A stretch of 64,000 nt of DNA from positions 98,188-162,187 of IMG/VR virus record IMGVR_UViG_3300023174_000058; one strand, given 5' to 3'. The translations under genes were made by a program, and so were the position numbers. Origin of the DNA: a virus. How positions within the stretch are numbered: the stretch's first letter is position 1; each line of letters starts with the position of its first letter. Below are positions 34,953 through 43,744 of this stretch, one piece after another. The notes beneath the pieces were generated by a model. The model saw nothing but the letters and a program-made list of their open reading frames with translations. It made no database searches and had not been told where the DNA came from.

Positions 34953-37900
34953 ATGCCTAAAATCGCACATATAAGCGATACACACATTAAAACTCTAAAG
35001 CAACACGACGAATATAAAGAAGTTTTTGAAAAAATTTATAGCAAGTTAAAGCAAGAAAAAGTAGATTTTATTGTTCATACAGGGGATATCGCTCATACAA
35101 AAACACAAATCAGCCCAGAATTTGTTGATATATGTAGTCAATTTTTTACCAATTTAGCAGATATTGCACCATTACATATCATTCTTGGTAACCACGATGG
35201 AAATCTTCGTAATAGCAATCGACAAGATGCTATCTCTCCAATTGTTACGGCATTAAATAACCCTAGAATCAATCTTTATAAGAACAGTGGAGAGTATGTT
35301 GTCGATAGCACACTATCGTTTAACGTACTTAGTGTTTTTGATAAAGAAGGCTGGGTAAAGCCAAGTTCTCAGGATCGCATTAATATTGCTCTTTATCATG
35401 GTTCTATCAACGGTGTCATGACTGACACCGGTTACATTATTGAACACGGCGATGATGTTATCGATATTTTTGAAGGGCACGATTATGCTCTTCTTGGCGA
35501 TATTCATCTTGCTAATCAAATTGTAGACCCAGATGGCCGGATGCGTTATGCTGGTTCTACTATTCAGCAAAACTTTGGCGAAACCGATGATAAAGGTTTT
35601 CTTATTTGGGATATTAAAGACAAAGATATTTTTAATGTTGAGCATATTCGTATTCCAAACCCGAAACCTTTTATTACTATTGAGCTAGGTCTTGATGGTG
35701 AAATTGGAGATAGTGTTAGAGCATCAAAAGGCTCACGTATTCGTCTTATCGCACGCAATAATCTATCTGTCGATAAGGTTAAAAATGCTATTGATACTGC
35801 AAAAACGCGCTTCAAGCCTGAGAGCGTCACTTTTGTAAACAAAACGCTTGATAGTAAAGAAAATCTACAAGAGGTTTCGCGTCTTTCGCAAACTCTTAAC
35901 TTGCGTGACCTTTCTATTCAAGAAGAGCTTATTACTAGCTATTTAAAGGATTATAAGCCAGATAACGAAACTCTTGAAAAAATTTATGATATGAATAAAC
36001 GTTTTTCTTCTCAGGTAGAGCAAGGTGAAGAAGTAGCTCGTAATGTTAATTGGAAAATTAAATCACTTGAATGGGATAATCTTTTTAATTATGGTGAAGG
36101 CAACAAGCTTGATTTTGAAAAGCTTAATGGAGTTGTAGGTATATTTGGCAAAAATTATACAGGAAAATCATCTGTAATTGATTCTCTTCTTTATACTGTT
36201 TTCAATACAACTTCAAAAAACAATCGCAAAAATCTAAATATTATTAATCAAAATCGAGACAAAGGTCGTGGAAAAATTATATTTGATATTGAAGGTAATG
36301 AATATATTATCGAGAGAACAAGCGAAAAATATACAAAAAAGAGTAAAGGCGTAGAGACAGTAGAGGCAAAAACTGATGTTACGTTCAACACCGAAGGGGA
36401 CGAAGCCGTTTTTAATGGTTTGGACCGCAGTGATACTGATAAAAATATTCGCAGATTTGTTGGGACAATTGATGATTTCCTATTAACATCAATGTCTAGC
36501 CAACTTAATTCATTGGCTTTTATCGGTGAGGGCTCAACACAACGCAAAGCAATTCTTGCTAAGTTTCTTGATCTAGATATGTTTGAGGTCAAGTTTAAGC
36601 TAGCTAAGAGCGAGGCAGCTGAAATTAAAGCTGTATTAAAAAAATTAGAAGGGACTGATTTTGAAGCGCAAATAACTGCTGCCAAATTAGCTATTCAGTC
36701 TAATGAAAATAATATTTCTACTACGAAATCTGAACTAGCATCATTGCAAGACAACCTTAAAAAACTACAAGAAGAATTATTAGATATATCTTCTTATTTG
36801 CGTAACATTAAAAAAGATCAAGGTAACTTAACTGACATTTACGCTATTATGGCGCAGCATCAATCTATCAGTGATAATTGTACAAAACGTATTACAGAAT
36901 TAGATAAAAAGATTGAAGAATTAAATATAAAAAAATTAGAAACATCTAAAAAACTAAACATTGATTATGACGCCTTATTGTCAAGACGAGAAGAATTAAA
37001 AAATAAAAATGATCAATTTACGCAGCTTATTAGTGAATTCAATCTAATAAAAAAATCAATACTTGATCTTGAACGTGATAGCAAAATTCTTGATGAAGTC
37101 CCATGCGGTGATGAATTTCCATCTTGCAAATTTATTAAGAATGCCTTTGAATCAAAATCTGAACTACCAGAGTTTAAAGTTAAACTTGTCCAACTAACAA
37201 AAGAAAAAACAGAATTAGAAAAGTCTATTGAAGAATTTAAAATAATAGAAGATAGCATTAATACTTATAAGAATAATCAAGTGTTGTTGGATAAATTACT
37301 TATTCTTCAAAAAGATCTTTTACTCGAACGTGAAAAAACTGTAACAAAACAAAATGCTGCTCGTGATACAGTTGAATCATGCCGAGAGCGCTATGAAGTG
37401 CTTAAGATACAATCTCAAGAAAATTCTGAATTGTCATCTAAGATTGATCGTGAAAAAGAATTAAAAATTCTTATTAATGATAATGAAATGAAGTTAAATT
37501 CATTGCAACAAAAAATTACAGGATTTTATAAAGAAAGCGGCTATCAAATATCAACACTTGAGACGCTTGAGGAACAGCAATTAGAACTAGCGGAAAGACG
37601 TAAAGAATTTGCAGCGTATGATCTATACTTGAAAGCAATGCATCCAAACGGTATCTCTTACCAAGTCATTAAAAATAAACTACCAGTTATCAATTCTGAA
37701 ATCAATAAACTTCTCGCTAACGTAGTAGATTTTAGCATATTTCTTGTAAATGATGACGATAAGCTAGATATTATGATTAAACATCCAAAATATGACGCTA
37801 GACCACTAGAAATGGGAAGTGGGGCTGAGAAATCATTAGCTTCGATTGCTATTCGTTTAGCTTTTTTAAACGTTACATCTTTACCAAAATGTGATGTTTT

Positions 37901-38087
37901 TGTGTTAGATGAACCGGGAACAGCATTAGATAACGATAATCTAGCTGGTTTTATTCGTATCCTAGAACTAATTAAGGGTAGCTTTAAGACCGTACTCCTT
38001 ATTTCGCACCTTGACGCGCTTAAGGACACAGTCGATATGCAAATTAATATTGATCGACAAGGTAACTTTGCTTTTGTAAATCAATAG
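34953..38087 (+). CDS. Single-chain SbcD-SbcC (Mre11-Rad50, T4 gp47-gp46-type) recombination nuclease
   Basis: 1044 residues from the ATG at 34953 (TGAGGT upstream). N-terminal ~340 residues are an Mre11/SbcD phosphoesterase: DTH (9-11), GDIAH (44-48), GNHD (79-82), YHG (148-150), GDIH (182-185). A Rad50/SbcC ATPase follows in the same frame: Walker A 'GIFGKNYTGKSS' (from 396), long coiled coil, C718-x6-C725 at the apex where a zinc hook is expected, 'MGSGAEKSLASIA' signature and Walker B 'VFVLDEPGTALD' (Asp986). T4 encodes these as two genes, 47 and 46; the complex resects ends and supports recombination-dependent replication. Unusual: one polypeptide, and a hook with x6 instead of the usual CxxC. 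Confidence 0.9.
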   Translation: MPKIAHISDTHIKTLKQHDEYKEVFEKIYSKLKQEKVDFIVHTGDIAHTKTQISPEFVDICSQFFTNLADIAPLHIILGNHDGNLRNSNRQDAISPIVTALNNPRINLYKNSGEYVVDSTLSFNVLSVFDKEGWVKPSSQDRINIALYHGSINGVMTDTGYIIEHGDDVIDIFEGHDYALLGDIHLANQIVDPDGRMRYAGSTIQQNFGETDDKGFLIWDIKDKDIFNVEHIRIPNPKPFITIELGLDGEIGDSVRASKGSRIRLIARNNLSVDKVKNAIDTAKTRFKPESVTFVNKTLDSKENLQEVSRLSQTLNLRDLSIQEELITSYLKDYKPDNETLEKIYDMNKRFSSQVEQGEEVARNVNWKIKSLEWDNLFNYGEGNKLDFEKLNGVVGIFGKNYTGKSSVIDSLLYTVFNTTSKNNRKNLNIINQNRDKGRGKIIFDIEGNEYIIERTSEKYTKKSKGVETVEAKTDVTFNTEGDEAVFNGLDRSDTDKNIRRFVGTIDDFLLTSMSSQLNSLAFIGEGSTQRKAILAKFLDLDMFEVKFKLAKSEAAEIKAVLKKLEGTDFEAQITAAKLAIQSNENNISTTKSELASLQDNLKKLQEELLDISSYLRNIKKDQGNLTDIYAIMAQHQSISDNCTKRITELDKKIEELNIKKLETSKKLNIDYDALLSRREELKNKNDQFTQLISEFNLIKKSILDLERDSKILDEVPCGDEFPSCKFIKNAFESKSELPEFKVKLVQLTKEKTELEKSIEEFKIIEDSINTYKNNQVLLDKLLILQKDLLLEREKTVTKQNAARDTVESCRERYEVLKIQSQENSELSSKIDREKELKILINDNEMKLNSLQQKITGFYKESGYQISTLETLEEQQLELAERRKEFAAYDLYLKAMHPNGISYQVIKNKLPVINSEINKLLANVVDFSIFLVNDDDKLDIMIKHPKYDARPLEMGSGAEKSLASIAIRLAFLNVTSLPKCDVFVLDEPGTALDNDNLAGFIRILELIKGSFKTVLLISHLDALKDTVDMQINIDRQGNFAFVNQ

Positions 38088-38097
38088 AGGTGTTAAT

Positions 38098-38349
38098 ATG
38101 CAATTAACAAAAGATAAATTAAAAGAAATAATCAAAGAAGAATTAGAAAATGAATTTTCTCTATTCCATAAAGATATTGAAAGATCTTTCTTGTATATGG
38201 CTTCAAAAGATAAAATCTTTAAAAGTAACTTAGGACAGTTTATGATGATGAGCCCAGAAGAAAGAGAACAAATCATTGAAAACATTAAGCAAAAAATGGG
38301 AAAATGGGAAAAACCATATCCAAAAACAGATAAAGACGTAGAACTTTAG
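38098..38349 (+). CDS. Small protein with N-terminal 'LTK..LK.IIKEEL' tag (83 aa)
   Basis: N-terminus QLTKDKLKEIIKEELENEFS matches the starts of the genes at 47283 and 54335. The rest is a short charged helix with 'MMMSPEEREQIIENIKQKMG'. Ten bases after the SbcDC-like stop, with a GAGG site. No known domain. If the shared N-terminus is a capsid-targeting tag, this would be an internal head protein; that is untested inference. Confidence 0.5.
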   Translation: MQLTKDKLKEIIKEELENEFSLFHKDIERSFLYMASKDKIFKSNLGQFMMMSPEEREQIIENIKQKMGKWEKPYPKTDKDVEL

Positions 38350-38357
38350 GAGGAAAT

Positions 38358-38612
38358 ATGCAGATGGGAATAATTGACGATATGAAAAAAGAAGTTAAAA
38401 AAGAATTAAAAGAACAAGAAAACGATCGTGGTGTTCTTGATATTATTACAGCTAAAGCTATTTCAAGAAAACTGTTAGTATGGATTACTGCAAGCGCATT
38501 TCTTGGTCTAGGTAAAATCACAGCAGACGAATGGACTGCTATTTCTCTTGGCTATGTAGGCGTTGAAGGTTTTGCGGATCTTGCTGTCAAATGGAAAGGG
38601 GCAGGCAAATAA
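38358..38612 (+). CDS. Small putative membrane protein, possibly holin-like (84 aa)
   Basis: A charged N-terminal helix (DDMKKEVKKELKEQENDRGV) is followed by one or two moderately hydrophobic segments: 'LLVWITASAFLGLGKITA' (~37-54) and 'AISLGYVGVEGFADLAV' (~59-76). The 'W..ITASAFLGLG' then 'GYVGVEG..D' layout resembles small phage holin-like proteins with a 'Y.g..g..D' end. Strong AGGAGG site. It overlaps the next gene by one base (TAATG) and heads a run of membrane/coiled-coil genes, which fits a lysis cassette, although no endolysin is recognisable nearby. Confidence 0.4.
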   Translation: MQMGIIDDMKKEVKKELKEQENDRGVLDIITAKAISRKLLVWITASAFLGLGKITADEWTAISLGYVGVEGFADLAVKWKGAGK

Positions 38613-39001
38613 TGGAAAAACTTAAAGAATTTTTATCAAAATTTAAAAAATGGATTATTGCTGGCGTTGTTGGTATCGCAGTTGCTTTTCTAGCTTGGAA
38701 GAAATTCTTTGCAGAAGAGGTAAAACTTAACGAGCCTTCTAAAAAAGAAGAAGAAGCAAAAGACAAAGCTAAAAAACAATTAGAACAGGAACTTGCTGCT
38801 CTTGAAGCTGAAAAGAAACAAAAAGAAGCAAAGCTAGAAGCAGAAAAGAAAACTAAAGAAGAAGAAATAAAGAAGCAAGCAGAAGAAGAAAAGAAAAAGC
38901 TAGAAGAGCTAGCGAAAAAAGATAAAGAAAAATACAAAAAAGAAGTAACTGCCAAAACTGGCATACCAGAAAAAAAGAAAGGCCGACCAAAGAAAAGATG
39001 A
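38612..39001 (+). CDS. Membrane-anchored charged coiled-coil protein (spanin-like topology)
   Basis: 129 residues from the ATG at 38612, which is coupled to the previous stop; an upstream in-frame start at 38591 would give no better ribosome site. One transmembrane segment near the N-terminus ('WIIAGVVGIAVAFLAW', ~15-30) is followed by ~95 residues of Lys/Glu/Ala coiled coil (EQELAALEAEKKQKEAKLEA) and a basic end 'KKKGRPKKR'. The N-anchored coil is the topology of an inner-membrane spanin (Rz type), but no specific signature exists. It overlaps the next gene by 4 bases (ATGA). Confidence 0.45.
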   Translation: MEKLKEFLSKFKKWIIAGVVGIAVAFLAWKKFFAEEVKLNEPSKKEEEAKDKAKKQLEQELAALEAEKKQKEAKLEAEKKTKEEEIKKQAEEEKKKLEELAKKDKEKYKKEVTAKTGIPEKKKGRPKKR

Positions 39002-39450
39002 TAAATAAAAAATTTCTGTTTTCTTTCCTTACGCTACTTTTATTAGTGGTGCGATCTCCTTTTGTTTTTGCTGAGGATGTTTCAGAAGAAACTGGCTATA
39101 TTGATTTAAAAGCCGGTGAAAAAGCCCCAGTGGATGGACTGCTTTTTGATCCTCCTGCTCTCTCAAAATTAATAGCAAATCAGCAAACTAAGTTAAATTT
39201 ATTAGCTTTAGAAAAAGATACTGAGATTGGCAAAATAAAACTAGAATTAGAAACTGTAATAAAGAAAAAAGAAGCAGAAATTAAAGTAAATAAAGAACTT
39301 AGTGAAGATTTAATAAAGATAAAACAAGAAAGAATAGAGCAATTAAGTAAAGAAATGAAATGGAATAATTTATACTTTGTTGGCGGATTTACAGTTGGAG
39401 TTGTAATTTCTATAGTTATTTTCTATGCAGCAGTTCAGGTGCCACAATGA
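38998..39450 (+). CDS. Exported membrane protein with signal peptide, coiled coil and C-terminal TM
   Basis: 150 residues. Signal peptide: 'FLFSFLTLLLLVVRSPFVFA' with likely cut after AxA-like VFA. Mature part begins EDVSEETGYIDLKAGEKAPV, with the 'GEKAPVDGLLFDPPAL' motif I have seen in transmembrane proteins near lysis genes of other phages. A coiled coil (~60-120) leads to a C-terminal TM helix ('FVGGFTVGVVISIVIFYAAV'). No lipobox cysteine, so not a classic o-spanin or u-spanin. Together with the previous gene it could bridge the envelope during lysis; inference only. Confidence 0.5.
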   Translation: MINKKFLFSFLTLLLLVVRSPFVFAEDVSEETGYIDLKAGEKAPVDGLLFDPPALSKLIANQQTKLNLLALEKDTEIGKIKLELETVIKKKEAEIKVNKELSEDLIKIKQERIEQLSKEMKWNNLYFVGGFTVGVVISIVIFYAAVQVPQ

Positions 39451-39791
39451 AAAAAGATCTAAATTATATCGCAGCATTAGAAAAAGCAGTAAGAGAAAAG
39501 TATGGCGAATTAGCTATAATAAATCCAAAAAGCAACTGGAATCCAGAAAAAGAGCAAATTTATATAGAGCAAACAAAAGAATCTTATAAAAAAGAATCAA
39601 TGGCTGAAAAATCCCAAGAGAAAGTAGACTTAGGAGGGGTTTTAATATCCAAGAAACTAATTAATAGTAATAATAATAGGCAATGTAAATATTGTAAAAA
39701 ATATTCATTCAATAGAGATGATGATGTTTACCTTACAAAGTATTTAAGTTGCCACATTTGTTATATTCAGCAAATTGAAGGTAGAAAATAA
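39447..39791 (+). CDS. Small zinc-ribbon protein (114 aa)
   Basis: Overlaps both neighbours (ATGA at 39447, TAATG at 39791). The C-terminal third has two CxxC pairs, 'RQCKYCKKYS' and 'LSCHICYIQ', about 20 residues apart, a probable zinc ribbon. The N-terminal ~60 residues are helical and charged. No family recognised. Zinc ribbons of this size in phages often bind DNA or host proteins; no direct evidence here. Confidence 0.5.
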   Translation: MKKDLNYIAALEKAVREKYGELAIINPKSNWNPEKEQIYIEQTKESYKKESMAEKSQEKVDLGGVLISKKLINSNNNRQCKYCKKYSFNRDDDVYLTKYLSCHICYIQQIEGRK

Positions 39792-41599
39792 TGTCTTCAG
39801 CACTAAAAATAGTTAATAAAACAAACACACAAAACAAAAAAAGTCTAGATGAGGGCTTAGGAGTTCTTGTCGCTGGTATGATACTTGGTCTTCCGTTAGG
39901 GCTGATTGCACAAAAAATAGGAACTATTCTTGGCAAAAATCTTAGAAATAAAAAAGATGGACAAACCATACTAAATAAGGAAACCGAACAGCTACATTTT
40001 GATTTAAAAACAATTTTAAAAAAATATAAAGTAGATGAATCTGATGAAATAGCAAAAGAAATTGCTGATTTATTTAGAGAATCGTTTATCAATCCTCCTA
40101 AATTTGAAGAAAATTTTAAAACTATCGATGCTATTTTAAAAAAAGGGTTTTCCGTTGGGAACACCAACACTGTAGAAAATTCTATTTCTGAAATTAACTA
40201 TAATAAATTAAATGAAATTATAAAAAATCAATTAGTATCTGAACTTGGAAAGATTATAAAAGCGGCCACCGATAAAACAACTAAAAAGCTATCTGGACTT
40301 AGTATTGGGCAGCTTAAACAAACACAAGAAAAAACGAAATCACCAGTGCAACAAGCTTCACAAGAAACTGTAGATGAACCAACAAAAACTCCTGAAAGCT
40401 TTACAGATTTTAACAGAAAACAACAATCTGATTATTTAGTTTATCTTGTTAGAGCTTCTAGACAAAAAAATTTACAAATAGATGCAAAAGCTTTAGATAA
40501 TTTCACAAATAAATTTGATGAAATACTTAAAACTGGTAAAGCCCCGACTGAAGAGCAATTAAAACAAATCGCTGACCAATCTTTTGCGGCACAACAGGCT
40601 GTACAAAAAGAACCAGAAACTACAACTAAACAAGAAAAAGCAGTAGAGCCAGAAGAGACTAAACAGGAAAAAGTTCCACCTTCTGAATTTATTGATAAAC
40701 TTAATAAAATTAAAAAAGCATTTAAATTAAACAAAGAACAAACATCTGTTATAAAAAATTTAAATGCTCTTTTTATGCGCGCTACTGCTACACTTCAAGA
40801 ACAAAAATGGTCTAAAAAATATGTTTTAGATAAAATTAAAACAGCCGTTGAAGGTTCCGAATTTAGTGATTTTGACGAATTAGGAAAAAATAATCTTATA
40901 AAAATTTTAAGTAGCGTATTTACGACTATATATTTTCCAGTGGAAGCAACTCCTGCCGATAAAGAAATAACTAAAAAAGTTGAAGCTGTTGCAGAGAAGG
41001 CGGCAGAAGAAAGTCCAAAGCAATCTTCCGAGGAAGCAGAAGAATTAAGCGATGACGATATAGAAGAAGTAAACCCAAAGAATGATGCTAAAAATACAGA
41101 AACAGCAGCAGAACCTGAAAAAAATATAAGCGATAGTGATAAAGAGACGATAAAAAATATTAAAGAAATATCAACAAAAATAACAGATGAAGTTATAAAT
41201 AAAATTATTAATATAATTAATTCAGAATTTGTAGAAGATGAAGCAGCTGCATCACTAAACGAAGGAGCAAGCAGCTCAAAAGCTAAACAAATTATTAACA
41301 TAATAAATAATTTACAATTAACAGATTTGGAAAAATATAAGCTTTATGACGAATTGCAATCTTTTGTTAATAGTAAATTAAAAGATGACAAAGAAGCGCA
41401 AGTAGACAATTATAGTTTTTATAGTATTCTTGGCGATGAGCGGAGAAAATATAATCAAGCATTCTTAGAGGACTTTAAAACAAGAAAAAGAGTAAACGAA
41501 AATTTATTTTCCAAATTTATAAACAATCAAAAAACATTAAATAAAAAACAAATATTTAAATTTGATGGGGATACTTTTAAAAAGTATAACAGAGGATAA
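39791..41599 (+). CDS. Large acidic/basic helical protein with N-terminal hydrophobic segment (602 aa)
   Basis: A hydrophobic stretch at ~23-42 ('LGVLVAGMILGLPLGLIAQK') suggests one membrane-insertion or membrane-active segment. The rest is predicted helical and low-complexity, rich in Lys/Glu/Ala/Thr, with acidic blocks such as 'SSEEAEELSDDDIEEVNPK'. The C-terminus ends basic (FKFDGDTFKKYNRG). No enzymatic motif. It lies between the membrane-protein run and the packaging genes, five bases before the next gene. Could be an internal head protein or a membrane-associated factor; I cannot decide. Confidence 0.45.
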   Translation: MSSALKIVNKTNTQNKKSLDEGLGVLVAGMILGLPLGLIAQKIGTILGKNLRNKKDGQTILNKETEQLHFDLKTILKKYKVDESDEIAKEIADLFRESFINPPKFEENFKTIDAILKKGFSVGNTNTVENSISEINYNKLNEIIKNQLVSELGKIIKAATDKTTKKLSGLSIGQLKQTQEKTKSPVQQASQETVDEPTKTPESFTDFNRKQQSDYLVYLVRASRQKNLQIDAKALDNFTNKFDEILKTGKAPTEEQLKQIADQSFAAQQAVQKEPETTTKQEKAVEPEETKQEKVPPSEFIDKLNKIKKAFKLNKEQTSVIKNLNALFMRATATLQEQKWSKKYVLDKIKTAVEGSEFSDFDELGKNNLIKILSSVFTTIYFPVEATPADKEITKKVEAVAEKAAEESPKQSSEEAEELSDDDIEEVNPKNDAKNTETAAEPEKNISDSDKETIKNIKEISTKITDEVINKIINIINSEFVEDEAAASLNEGASSSKAKQIINIINNLQLTDLEKYKLYDELQSFVNSKLKDDKEAQVDNYSFYSILGDERRKYNQAFLEDFKTRKRVNENLFSKFINNQKTLNKKQIFKFDGDTFKKYNRG

Positions 41600-41604
41600 T
41601 ATAA

Positions 41605-42153
41605 ATGGCACTTTCAATATATGATGTTGTAAAAGGTATTTCACAAGCAATCCACAACAAACACCACGGCGCAATTGATGCAAACGGTGAACTTGTAGAA
41701 ATTGGCCTAAAACGCGAAGACCAACCAATAACAGACCAACGTATCATGGATGGGTTTGGTGTTTCCATGCAAGGTAATCTACTTATTATTAAATATAACA
41801 GCTTTGAACCATTAGCAAACTTACATGAAAAGCGTTTTGAAAAAGAAATTGAACGCCGCATGGAAGAAGTTAAAAAATTTATTGTTAAAGAATTTAGCAA
41901 AGTAACAGGTAGTAATCTTAGATTAAAAGAAGTTGGCGAAGTTAAAGTATTAGTAGAAACTTCCAATCGCATAAAAGCTCTTGTAAAGGCTATGATGCCA
42001 TTTGAAGTGCTTAATTTAAAAGAAGTAGAACCAGTCGGCAGTCGCGGTAATGTCGCTACAGGCAATTTAGAAAAAATGAAAGAATATTTTGGCAAGCAAG
42101 AAAAAATGATTAAAAAAGCCAAATCAATAAACGTAACCCGTAAAGAGAAATAA
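41605..42153 (+). CDS. Conserved hypothetical protein upstream of terminase (182 aa)
   Basis: Begins 'SIYDVVKGISQAIHNKHHGA' and contains 'GFGVSMQGNLLIIKYNS', 'KEIERRMEEVKKFIVKEFSK', then VTGSNLRLKEVGEVKVLVE. I have the impression that proteins of this layout precede terminase genes in other aquatic myoviruses. Its place, 12 bases ahead of the large terminase subunit, is where T4 has the small subunit gp16, but the sequence does not look like gp16 (no obvious central coiled coil). Function unknown. The gene has a somewhat GC-richer codon choice than the two before it. Confidence 0.5.
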   Translation: MALSIYDVVKGISQAIHNKHHGAIDANGELVEIGLKREDQPITDQRIMDGFGVSMQGNLLIIKYNSFEPLANLHEKRFEKEIERRMEEVKKFIVKEFSKVTGSNLRLKEVGEVKVLVETSNRIKALVKAMMPFEVLNLKEVEPVGSRGNVATGNLEKMKEYFGKQEKMIKKAKSINVTRKEK

Positions 42154-42165
42154 AAGAGTGGCCTT

Positions 42166-43740
42166 ATGTCAGATGAGCTTTCGATTGAGGAGATAAAGAA
42201 AGAAATTATTAAGTGTGGCAAAAATCCTGCCTACTTTTTAAAGAATTATGCCAGAATTACCCATCCCGATAAGGGCGCAATACCTTTTAAGACGTATGGT
42301 TTCCAAGACGACTTATTAGATAAATTCCGTGATCACCGTTTTAATGTTATAGTAAAAGCCCGCCAGCTTGGTATTTCAACCATCTGCGCGGGCTATATTG
42401 CTTGGCTTATTTTGTTCTATAGAGAAAAAAACGTACTTGTTATGGCTACAAAATATAGTACAGCAAGCAATATGGTAAAAAAAGTTAAGTTCTTAATTAA
42501 GAACGTGCCAGATTGGCTAAAAATTGCAACTGTAAGCGTTGACAACAAACATTCATTTGAATTAACAAATGGTTCACAGATAAAGGCTATCCCCACTTCA
42601 GAAGATGCTGGTCGTTCTGAAGCGGTATCTTTGCTTGTAGTTGACGAAGCTGCGCACATTGATAACATGGACAGCATCTGGACAGCTCTATATCCTACTA
42701 TTTCAACTGGTGGTCGCTGTATCGCTCTTTCCTCTCCAAATGGTATAGGCAACTGGTTTCACAAAACGTATGAAGATGCTGAAAATAATCAAAATCTTTT
42801 CATTCCAACCAATTTGCCTTGGGATGTCCACCCGGACCATGATCAAGAATGGTTTGATAACGAAACCAAGAACCTTTCAAAAAGAGAAGTAGCACAAGAG
42901 TATCTTTGTAGTTTTAATGCATCTGGCGAAACAGTTATCGACCCAGATGACATGGAATACTTAAGAAGTAATGTATCAGAACCAAAGCATAAATCTTGGA
43001 TAGATAGAAATTATCATATTTGGAAACCCTATAATCATCAAGGCAAATATTTAATGGTCGCAGACGTAGCACGAGGAGACGGCGAGGACTATTCAGTTTT
43101 CCATATATTAAATGTTTCTACTATGGAACAGGTTGCGGAATATCAAGGAAAATGTGAACCGGATCAATTTGTAAAATTATTAATCGATGCTGGTAAAGAA
43201 TATGGCAACGCTTTACTTGTTATAGAAAACAACAATATTGGTTTTACGGTAGCGCAAAGAGTCGCAGAGTTTGGATATAGAAATCTTTATTATTCAAATA
43301 AGTCTTCACATGAATATGTTGAACCAAATGCGGCGATAGGTAATAGTAATGTTGTGCCGGGATTTACAACATCCGTAAAAACAAGACCATTGATAATTGC
43401 TAAACTTGATGAAATTATAAGAAACAAGGCAATTACAATTAACTCAGCAAGACTAATTAGGGAATTAGAAAAGTTTATTTGGGTTAATGGCAGACCTGAA
43501 GCTCAAAAAGGTTATAATGACGATCTTGTTATGTCATTAGCTATTGCTTGCTGGGTTAGAGATACTACTATAATTAACAATCAAAAAGATGTAGAATTAA
43601 GTAAAGCAATATTGAACAGCATTGGAAAAAGCAATAGCATTTTAAACAGCAGCATAAAAGGAATGCATAATCACAAAGAAGTTGAATTCAATAACGCTAG
43701 AAATACTTATAAAGATTTCTTGTGGTTAATAAAAGGATAA
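42166..43740 (+). CDS. Terminase large subunit (gp17-like packaging ATPase/nuclease)
   Basis: 524 residues. ATPase half: 'VIVKARQLGISTICAGYIAW' (61-80) is a deviant Walker A in which the usual GK(S/T) lysine is replaced (GIST); Lys64 upstream may serve, as in lambda gpA-type motors. Walker B 'SLLVVDEAAHID' (Asp160-Glu161), coupling motif region 'IALSSPNG'. RNase H-like nuclease half: 'MVADVARGDGEDYS' (Asp300), 'LLVIENNNIG' (Glu354), 'GYNDDLVMSLAIA' (Asp452/453). This matches the T4 gp17 plan. The enzyme pumps DNA through the portal and cuts concatemers. The portal gene follows 4 bases later. Confidence 0.95.
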   Translation: MSDELSIEEIKKEIIKCGKNPAYFLKNYARITHPDKGAIPFKTYGFQDDLLDKFRDHRFNVIVKARQLGISTICAGYIAWLILFYREKNVLVMATKYSTASNMVKKVKFLIKNVPDWLKIATVSVDNKHSFELTNGSQIKAIPTSEDAGRSEAVSLLVVDEAAHIDNMDSIWTALYPTISTGGRCIALSSPNGIGNWFHKTYEDAENNQNLFIPTNLPWDVHPDHDQEWFDNETKNLSKREVAQEYLCSFNASGETVIDPDDMEYLRSNVSEPKHKSWIDRNYHIWKPYNHQGKYLMVADVARGDGEDYSVFHILNVSTMEQVAEYQGKCEPDQFVKLLIDAGKEYGNALLVIENNNIGFTVAQRVAEFGYRNLYYSNKSSHEYVEPNAAIGNSNVVPGFTTSVKTRPLIIAKLDEIIRNKAITINSARLIRELEKFIWVNGRPEAQKGYNDDLVMSLAIACWVRDTTIINNQKDVELSKAILNSIGKSNSILNSSIKGMHNHKEVEFNNARNTYKDFLWLIKG

Positions 43741-43744
43741 TTAA

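Noticed and set aside
41605-42153. Small terminase subunit (gp16) call for the gene before the terminase
   Set aside because: Only the position supports it. No gp16-like coiled coil or DNA-binding motif is visible, so it is left as unknown.
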